From: Candidatus Pacearchaeota archaeon | GTDB taxonomy: Archaea > Nanobdellota > Nanobdellia > Pacearchaeales > GW2011-AR1 | Reading direction: 5' to 3' | NCBI GenBank assembly: GCA_016784085.1 | Contig: JADHVH010000006.1 | Location: forward strand, 1-25,601 | Length of the DNA stretch: 25,601 nt | Part shown: in pieces, positions 20,387-25,601 of the stretch | Position numbering within the stretch: position 1 is the first letter of the stretch | Layout: each line of letters opens with the position of its first letter | Translations under genes and position numbers: made by a program | The notes under the pieces: model-generated | Database searches by the model: none | What the model was told of the DNA's origin: nothing | Seen by the model: the letters and a program-made list of their open reading frames with translations, nothing else

Positions 20387-22159
20387 ATGGAGCAAGCTGA
20401 ATATAAAATATCTGATCTTTATCAAGGAGGTTATTCTAGTTTTCAACAAGGTTCTGGAGAACTTGCAACAGGATATACTGCTCCTCAAGGTACAATTGGA
20501 TTATCTACAGATCCTAGAACTGCAAATATTTTAAAAGAATTTGCAGATAAAATTAATCCTGGTCAAAAATCAATGGAGCTTTCTTTGATTACTCCTGAAA
20601 TTATTGAAACTATTCCTAAACAACATTTAAAAGAAGTTAATAGGTTAAGTCAATTAACAGGTGTTGACGTTACTATTCATGGTCCTCTTGTTGAAGCTTC
20701 TGGTTTATCTGAACAAGGATATAGTGAAATGAATAGAGAGCTTGCTGAAAAAAGAATGAATGTGGCAATGCAAAAAGCTCATGAATTAAGCCCAAAAGGA
20801 AATACTCCTGTCACTTTTCATTCTTCTGCTGTTATTCCTGCAGATGAGATTAAAAAAGTTAAAGGAGAAACTCAAATTCAAAAAATGCTTGTTATTGATC
20901 AGGAGTCTGGCCAAGTAACTTCTGTTTCAAGGGATGAAAAATTTTATCCTCATCAAGAAGATTTATCCAAGCCTACAATTCATACTGCAGAAGGGCAGGT
21001 AGCTAGTATTAATCATACTCAATGGGATGATTCTTTAACAAATTTAATTGCACCTAAACAAAGGGTGGATAAAGTTTTAGAAGATAATCTTCCCTTAGTT
21101 CAAAATGTTTATGATCATCTTAGGGCAGGAGATTTAGAAGTTTTACAACATCTTAAACCAACTCAAGCAGAAATTTTTTCTAAAACTCAAAATGCAAATG
21201 CTCAATTAGAAGATATGCAAATACATATTCATAGTTTATTTAACAAAGCTTTCAAGTATGGAAATAAAGAAGAAAAAGAACATTTAGAAAAATTAGCAGA
21301 AAACTATAGAAAAAATTTAGGAAAATTAACTCCTTTTGATGTTAAACAAAAATCAGATTTATTGCAGGGAATGATGGAGGGATTGAGAATTGTTCAACCT
21401 GAAGTTTTTACACCTCTAAAAGATTTTGCATTTGACAAATCTACTAAAACTTTTGCAAATGTAGCTTTTGATGCCTATAGTAAATATGGTGAAAAAGCCC
21501 CAATAGTTAGTATTGAAAATCCTCCTGCATGGATGGGTGGTTTTGCTAGAGGAGAAGATCTAAAAAATATGGTCAAGGATGTTAGGAAAAAATTTGTTGA
21601 ACAGGCTATGGCTAAAAAAGGAATGAGTAAAAATAAGGCTGAAGAAGCTGCTGAAAAAATGATTGGTGTTACCTGGGATGTGGGGCATATTAATCAATTA
21701 AGAAGATTTGGTTTTGATAAACAAGATATTGTTAAAGAAACAGAACAGATTGCACCTTATTTAAAACATGTTCATCTTTCTGATAATTTTGGAATTGAAA
21801 ATGTAGAATTACCAATGGGGATGGGAGATGTTCCATTAAAAGAAATGATGGAAAAACTTGGTCAAAAAGGTATTGATGCTAAAAAAATTGTTGAGGCTGG
21901 AAATTGGTGGCAACATTTTCAAACAAATCCTGTTGGAGATAGTTTGAAGGCAATGGGAAGTCCAATCTATGCTATGGACATGGGCCCTTCATGGGATCAG
22001 GCTGTGGGGTTACAACAAGGATATTTTGGAGGATATGGTCAAATGCTTCCACAAATAAATTATGAAACTTTTGGAGCAGGATTTTCACGTCTACCCTCTG
22101 AATTAGGAGGCCAAGCAGTAGGTAGTGGGGGAAGAATGGGTGGAACTCCTTTAGAGTAA
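20387..22159 (+). CDS. Xylose isomerase-like/AP endonuclease-2 TIM-barrel protein with large insertion
   Basis: A 590-residue protein whose beginning and end form a TIM barrel of the endonuclease IV/sugar isomerase superfamily. Metal-ligand candidates appear in order: His98 (TIHGPL), His145 (FHSS), Glu377 (SIENPP), Asp431 and His434 (TWDVGH), His461/463 and Asp466 (HVHLSDN), Asp481 (GMGD), Glu503 (VEAGNW). This matches the ligand set of the zinc endonuclease IV family. Between about 155 and 365 there is a helical insertion not seen in ordinary members (about 280 residues), including IHIHSLFNKAF. The tail after 545 is Gly-rich and disordered. It may be a nuclease or a sugar isomerase/epimerase; the core motifs are clear, the substrate is not. 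Confidence 0.82.
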   Translation: MEQAEYKISDLYQGGYSSFQQGSGELATGYTAPQGTIGLSTDPRTANILKEFADKINPGQKSMELSLITPEIIETIPKQHLKEVNRLSQLTGVDVTIHGPLVEASGLSEQGYSEMNRELAEKRMNVAMQKAHELSPKGNTPVTFHSSAVIPADEIKKVKGETQIQKMLVIDQESGQVTSVSRDEKFYPHQEDLSKPTIHTAEGQVASINHTQWDDSLTNLIAPKQRVDKVLEDNLPLVQNVYDHLRAGDLEVLQHLKPTQAEIFSKTQNANAQLEDMQIHIHSLFNKAFKYGNKEEKEHLEKLAENYRKNLGKLTPFDVKQKSDLLQGMMEGLRIVQPEVFTPLKDFAFDKSTKTFANVAFDAYSKYGEKAPIVSIENPPAWMGGFARGEDLKNMVKDVRKKFVEQAMAKKGMSKNKAEEAAEKMIGVTWDVGHINQLRRFGFDKQDIVKETEQIAPYLKHVHLSDNFGIENVELPMGMGDVPLKEMMEKLGQKGIDAKKIVEAGNWWQHFQTNPVGDSLKAMGSPIYAMDMGPSWDQAVGLQQGYFGGYGQMLPQINYETFGAGFSRLPSELGGQAVGSGGRMGGTPLE

Positions 22160-22208
22160 ATATTTATAAATTAAATAATCTTTTCTAGAAGATAAAAAAG
22201 AGGGATAA

Positions 22209-23105
22209 ATGGTTGTAAAAAAGAAAACAAAAACAAAACCTAAGAAAAAAGTTGTTGTAAAGAAAAAAACAAAGGTAAAAAAGAAATCTATTCAAAAAGT
22301 TAAACTAGCTCCTAAAAATATTCCTAGCTTAAATCTTAAAACAGAATCTGAAATTGCAATGGATTTTGCAACAAAAGCTTATCAAAAATTTGATAAAATG
22401 ATTAAATCAGTTATCTTATTTGGTTCTATTTCAAAGAAAAATTCTGTCGCTGGTTCAGATATTGACATTGTATTACTTTTAGATGATATAACTATTAATT
22501 GGGATCAAGAATTAATTGCCTGGTATAGGACAGAGCTTGAAAAAATAGTTAGAACAAACCCCTATAAAATAGAAATTCATATTAATACTATTAAGCTAAG
22601 TACTTGGTGGGAAGATTTAATGCGTGGAGACCCTGTTGTTATTAATATCATTAGAGATGGAAGATCATTAATTGATTTTGGAGGTTTTTTTGATCCTTTA
22701 AAATATTTATTAGTTCAAGGAAAAATAAAATCAACTCCTGAAGCTATTTACAGTTTATTGCAAAGAGCACCTGCACATATTACTAGAAGTAGAGTTTCAG
22801 AATTAAATACTATTGAGGGATTATTTTGGTCAATGGTGGATTCTAGTCAGGCAGCTTTAATTGCAGCTAGTGTTGTACCTTCTTCACCAGAAAATTTAGC
22901 CTTAGATTTAAAAGAAAATTTTGTCAATTCTGGAAGATTAAAAATGAAATATGTTGAATGGTATAGAGATCTTTTAGTTTTACATAAAAAAATTATCCAT
23001 GGACATATTACAGATATTAAAGGTGTGGATATTGATAAATGGCAAGATAAATCTGAAGAATTTTTGAAAATAATGGTTAATCTTGTTAAAGAATTAATTG
23101 AATAA
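22209..23105 (+). CDS. Fused nucleotidyltransferase (MNT) and HEPN-like protein
   Basis: A 298-residue protein in three parts. Residues 1-32 are a very lysine-rich tail (KKKTKTKPKKKVVV), suited to binding nucleic acid. Residues 45-150 are a minimal nucleotidyltransferase: Gly72-Ser73 (FGSISKK), metal-binding Asp84 and Asp86 (GSDIDIV) and a third acid Glu122 (IEIHI). Residues 175-298 are helical and contain R253DLLVLH259, the R-x4-6-H signature of HEPN ribonucleases. Separate MNT and HEPN genes form toxin-antitoxin pairs in which the MNT adds AMP to silence HEPN; here both are in one chain. AAAAGAGGG before the ATG may serve as ribosome-binding site. It ends back-to-back with the minus-strand operon. 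Confidence 0.8.
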   Translation: MVVKKKTKTKPKKKVVVKKKTKVKKKSIQKVKLAPKNIPSLNLKTESEIAMDFATKAYQKFDKMIKSVILFGSISKKNSVAGSDIDIVLLLDDITINWDQELIAWYRTELEKIVRTNPYKIEIHINTIKLSTWWEDLMRGDPVVINIIRDGRSLIDFGGFFDPLKYLLVQGKIKSTPEAIYSLLQRAPAHITRSRVSELNTIEGLFWSMVDSSQAALIAASVVPSSPENLALDLKENFVNSGRLKMKYVEWYRDLLVLHKKIIHGHITDIKGVDIDKWQDKSEEFLKIMVNLVKELIE

Positions 23106-23480
23106 TTATTTTTCTTGAGAAGATAAATATTGTTGTAATGTTTTTCTATTTGTTTTACCTATAGGAATTGTTAGAGATGCAAAAGCTCTTTCTGGAATAA
23201 CATATTTTGCAGAGACCATAATTTCTTCATTGGTTGAAGAATAAAAATTAAATTTTACACTATCATAAAGAAGTTTATGTTTCAATCCTAATGAACTAAT
23301 TAAATGTTCAGCTTCTTCTTTTTGTAAATAAGAATCTGTGTTAACCTGAAAAATAATTTCATTATTTAAGGCATAATTTTTAGAATCTAAATTTGGTTTA
23401 TGATTATCTAAAAAAGAAAAAGTAAGTATACTTGTTAATAATAATCCTAATAATCCTAATTTTTTTGTATTAGATTTCAT
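23106..23480 (-). CDS. Exported hypothetical protein, 124 aa
   Basis: A signal peptide is evident: basic start (MKSNTKK) and hydrophobic core (LGLLGLLLTSILTFSFL, residues 8-24). The mature part is a small alpha/beta protein with alternating polar and hydrophobic strands (SVKFNFYSS, IMVSAKYVIP). No family recognised. It is the last gene of a seven-gene operon, one base after the preceding stop, and meets the MNT-HEPN gene tail to tail with no gap. Confidence 0.65.
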   Translation of the reverse strand: MKSNTKKLGLLGLLLTSILTFSFLDNHKPNLDSKNYALNNEIIFQVNTDSYLQKEEAEHLISSLGLKHKLLYDSVKFNFYSSTNEEIMVSAKYVIPERAFASLTIPIGKTNRKTLQQYLSSQEK

Positions 23481-23481
23481 T

Positions 23482-23757
23482 TTAAATTAAATCTGCAATA
23501 TTTTTTGTAAGATCATATAATTTAGATAAATTTTCTTGTGCAAATTCATATACTGTAGGTATGAAAGGAGCAATAATTATTTTAGGGAGGTTGGCATAGG
23601 TAGTATGTCCTGCTAATCTTGCTTTAAAAAATCTATCTGGATGTCTAAGTTCCCCTTTACGTTTTTTATTTAAAAAATTCATTAAGCCAATTCCTGGAAT
23701 TGCATTTAAAACATCATCATTAACTAAAGCTCTAAGATATTTTGCCTCTTTTTTCAT
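23482..23757 (-). CDS. Hypothetical protein, 91 aa
   Basis: A 91-residue basic protein without a classic signal peptide; there is a moderately hydrophobic patch at about 58-70 (LPKIIIAPFIPTVYEF) that could attach to membrane. Nothing recognisable. Coupled by a two-base gap to the gene before it and a one-base gap to the one after it, so it belongs to the exported-protein operon even though its own location is unclear. Confidence 0.55.
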   Translation of the reverse strand: MKKEAKYLRALVNDDVLNAIPGIGLMNFLNKKRKGELRHPDRFFKARLAGHTTYANLPKIIIAPFIPTVYEFAQENLSKLYDLTKNIADLI

Positions 23758-23759
23758 TT

Positions 23760-24140
23760 TTATTTATTATTATTTAATTCATCAAGGTGCATTGGAATAT
23801 ATTTTTCTGGATTTAAACCAAGTTCCCTCATTCTTTTATCTCCAATGACTATTTTGTCTTGTCTTCTTAATTTATACCATGGACTTTGATCTCTTGCAGG
23901 AGATACAGCTGTCACAACTTTTGCATTTGGACCATACCAAATTATATTATGTGGTACAAGATAGCTTGAAATATTTTTTTTAACTATTTGTGAGTCTAAA
24001 GTAGATTGTTCTAAAGAAGTAATATTTAAACTTTTCTTTTGGCATTCTGAAAAAGCATTTAAACCAAGTAATAATAAAAAACTAAGGCCTAATCTTTTAG
24101 CCAGGTTATAGCTTTTTGGAAATCCCTCATTTTCAGACAT
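23760..24140 (-). CDS. Exported hypothetical protein, 126 aa
   Basis: The N-terminus has a charged start, a hydrophobic core (LGLSFLLLLGLNAF, about 17-30) and Cys at about residue 33 (FSEC), a poor lipobox because Glu precedes the Cys. The mature region is short-stranded, with a KLRRQDKIVIGDKRMRELGL segment. No family recognised. The start ATG comes one base after the stop of the beta-rich gene upstream. Confidence 0.6.
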   Translation of the reverse strand: MSENEGFPKSYNLAKRLGLSFLLLLGLNAFSECQKKSLNITSLEQSTLDSQIVKKNISSYLVPHNIIWYGPNAKVVTAVSPARDQSPWYKLRRQDKIVIGDKRMRELGLNPEKYIPMHLDELNNNK

Positions 24141-24141
24141 T

Positions 24142-24819
24142 TTAGTTCCTACCTTTGCCTTTCATCCATGCTTTAAATTTGCCTGGATTAACTGAAATTC
24201 CAGCTTGATAAGTTGGTTTTTGACCTTGTGTAAAATTAACTCTAGCATAAGGAGAAATACCTTTTTTTCCACTTCCTAAAGTAGTTTCAACTTCGCCATA
24301 AGTGGATTTAAAATCATTAACATTAGATTGAGTAAATAAACCTAAACTTCCTATTCTTCCTGTTAAAGCATTATATGTATAAAGTGTAGAGCCATCTTTA
24401 GATCCTGCAAGTTCTGCAAAACCAAATCCATGTTGTCCACCATAAGAAGCATTTATTCCCGTATGTATTGCTTGGGAATAATCATCTTGTAAGTATGTTA
24501 AAACAGGACTTACTGCCACTGGGCCAATATTTCCTAGATTGTGTTTTAAATCTGTTTTACTAAAAGGATAATCTTTGTTAATATCTATTAAAGAACTTAA
24601 ACTTGTATTTTTGGTTGGATTAAAACTTGGATATAATCTAATATTACTTCCTTGGCCAACACCTTTTGAGATTTCTGCCCATCCTCCAAACATGGCCTTA
24701 AAATTATCCCAACCAATATATTTCATTTGAGGATTTTGTGCAAGTCCTAATGAAAAAGTTGTTCCAAAAATACCTGCAACTTTTGCTGTTTTAGATCTTA
24801 ATGCGTTTATGAATGTCAT
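24142..24819 (-). CDS. Exported beta-rich protein, 225 aa
   Basis: The N-terminus MTFINALRSKTAKVAGIFG then a short hydrophobic stretch (TTFSLGLAQN) looks like an export signal and matches the start of the gene at 25371 nearly residue for residue. From about 95 the sequence alternates hydrophobic and polar residues with many Gly, Tyr and Phe (HTGINASYGGQHGFGF, then SLGLFTQSNVN, YARVNFTQGQKPTYQAGISV), a pattern of long amphipathic strands as in surface beta-structures. It does not match a family I know. A GGAG ribosome-binding site lies before the ATG, inside the preceding 58-residue gene. Confidence 0.65.
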   Translation of the reverse strand: MTFINALRSKTAKVAGIFGTTFSLGLAQNPQMKYIGWDNFKAMFGGWAEISKGVGQGSNIRLYPSFNPTKNTSLSSLIDINKDYPFSKTDLKHNLGNIGPVAVSPVLTYLQDDYSQAIHTGINASYGGQHGFGFAELAGSKDGSTLYTYNALTGRIGSLGLFTQSNVNDFKSTYGEVETTLGSGKKGISPYARVNFTQGQKPTYQAGISVNPGKFKAWMKGKGRN

Positions 24820-24820
24820 T

Positions 24821-24997
24821 TTATTTTCTCCTTTGAGGCAAAGATTGATAGGAATGTATAACTTTTTGATTTTCTACAATATAACATGTAGGATATATTT
24901 CGTAAAGTTTATGTTCTCCATTTTTTTGTAATAAATCTGCACCTACTTTTAATAGATCTTCTTCAGTTTTAAGAGATTTATTTTCAATAGTTTTCAT
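24821..24997 (-). CDS. 58-aa hypothetical protein
   Basis: A short frame with 58 codons between two operon genes: one base before the beta-rich gene and two after the lipoprotein-like gene. It starts MKTIENKSLKTEEDLLKVGA and is helix then strand (LYEIYPTCYIVENQKVIHSY). AGGAG 12 nt before its ATG supports translation. No signal peptide or known motif. Continuous gap-free packing is the main argument that it is real. Confidence 0.6.
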   Translation of the reverse strand: MKTIENKSLKTEEDLLKVGADLLQKNGEHKLYEIYPTCYIVENQKVIHSYQSLPQRRK

Positions 24998-24999
24998 TT

Positions 25000-25371
25000 T
25001 TATTGGTTTTCTCCTGTTTGTTCTTCGTATCCTGCTTTAATTAAAGAATAATCTGCTTGTAATACTCTTCCAAATTGAGAATTTACTTTTATTTCTTTTG
25101 CTTTGGTTGGAAATGGATTTTTATGATTTTCCCCTACAATAAAATAAACTTTTCCATTTGAAAGTTCAACTTTATCAGGTGATTTTTCTGTCCATAGATA
25201 ATCTGTAAAAATTGTTTCTTGTCCTAAAAAATTTCTTTGAGTATATTTATCAATTGCACCTTCGCTTTGATTTATAATTTCTGCTTTACACCCCATAAAG
25301 CTTAAGGCTATGCTTCCTAATCCTCCAATTTTTGCTGCTGTTTTTGATCTTAATTTATTCATGAATGTCAT
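25000..25371 (-). CDS. Probable lipoprotein sharing leader with 24142-24819
   Basis: A 123-residue protein. The leader MTFMNKLRSKTAAKIGG is followed by a hydrophobic core ending in SFMGC, a reasonable lipobox with Cys at about residue 28, so it may be lipid-anchored outside the cell. The rest is a small domain with strands (KVYFIVGENHKNPFPTK) and no recognised family. GGAGGAG precedes the ATG by about 10 nt. It follows the ankyrin gene by one base. Confidence 0.65.
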   Translation of the reverse strand: MTFMNKLRSKTAAKIGGLGSIALSFMGCKAEIINQSEGAIDKYTQRNFLGQETIFTDYLWTEKSPDKVELSNGKVYFIVGENHKNPFPTKAKEIKVNSQFGRVLQADYSLIKAGYEEQTGENQ

Positions 25372-25372
25372 T

Positions 25373-25601
25373 TTACCATTCTCCTCCAGTAATTTCTTCC
25401 TCTAAACTAGGGCTATAGTTCCAATCTATTTGATTATCTGTATTTAAATTAAAATTATGTTCTGCATATTTTACTAAATGTTCTTTTTTATCTTCATTGG
25501 GTTTATTTAAATAAACTGGATCTGCTCCAGCATCTAAAAGAATTTGAATATCTTCAATATCAACACCATAAACTTCATCATGATATCCTTGAGCTATTTT
25601 T
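25373..25601 (-). CDS. Ankyrin-repeat protein, 3' part only
   Basis: The frame enters from the right edge; the last 75 codons are visible, ending at TAA (25375-25373). The stretch VDIEDIQILLDAGADPVYLN matches an ankyrin repeat (the I-x-x-L-L-x-A-G-A-D-P core). The C-terminus is acidic with aromatic residues (DWNYSPSLEEEI). Ankyrin repeats bind proteins. It is the most upstream visible member of the exported-protein operon, so it may start that operon or continue it beyond the window. Confidence 0.7.
   Translation of the reverse strand, partial: KIAQGYHDEVYGVDIEDIQILLDAGADPVYLNKPNEDKKEHLVKYAEHNFNLNTDNQIDWNYSPSLEEEITGGEW

Noticed and set aside
1..25601. CRISPR array, insertion sequence or integrated element ends
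   Set aside because: No regularly spaced repeats, no transposase or integrase motifs and no terminal inverted repeats were seen; both tRNAs lack flanking duplicate 3' ends as far as can be judged by eye.

Overview
The window is AT-rich DNA from an archaeon, most likely a small-genome DPANN lineage (Woesearchaeota/Pacearchaeota-like; this placement is inference). The archaeal signs are direct: a Rpo7-Spt4-S24e-S27ae gene run, diphthamide synthesis (Dph6), an archaeal-type glutamyl-tRNA synthetase, class III signal-peptide pilins, a SMC-partner kleisin (ScpA), and archaeal TATA boxes placed about 25-28 nt in front of many start codons. A full bacterial-type DNA gyrase A subunit is also present, as in other archaea that acquired gyrase. 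Stop codons are standard and coding density is high, with many 1-4 nt overlaps.

Layout. 1-3228: four very small genes (two zinc ribbons, an acidic protein, a 47-aa ORF) run straight into gyrA. 3225-6250 (minus strand): a three-gene operon (helical protein with possible HTH, SAM methyltransferase, PIN-like protein), then an Asp/Glu racemase broken by one frameshift, tRNA-Trp(CCA) and a two-helix membrane protein. 6331-7363: two small plus genes (one a PIN nuclease) and a convergent orphan. 7453-8977: transcription/ribosome operon rpo7-spt4-rps24e-rps27ae, where S24e carries a long Ala/Pro/Glu tail. 8981-9527: two small unknown genes. 9528-9825: a 300-nt gap with strong RNA structure, a possible leader peptide and two direct repeats in front of scpA. 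9826-12662: scpA, an unknown gene, dph6 and exodeoxyribonuclease III. 12664-14658 (minus): tRNA-His, small membrane protein, GNAT acetyltransferase and hisS, so the synthetase lies beside its own tRNA. 14811-15805: two tandem pilins. 15868-18154 (minus): coiled-coil protein, 7-helix membrane protein, and a GluRS without an anticodon-binding domain. 18250-23105: four plus genes (large unknown, acidic unknown, TIM-barrel metalloenzyme-like protein with a big insertion, fused MNT-HEPN protein). 23106-25601 (minus): a tightly packed seven-gene operon of exported or unknown proteins headed by an ankyrin-repeat protein that runs off the window.

Working together: most of the left and centre is informational housekeeping (supercoiling, chromosome segregation, transcription, translation, tRNA charging, EF2 modification, repair). 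The accessory part is the right end, where surface or exported proteins, ankyrin repeats, pilins and a MNT-HEPN protein would suit a cell living in contact with another organism; that ecological reading is inference. First genes of transcription units look leaderless, while operon-internal genes often have Shine-Dalgarno motifs.
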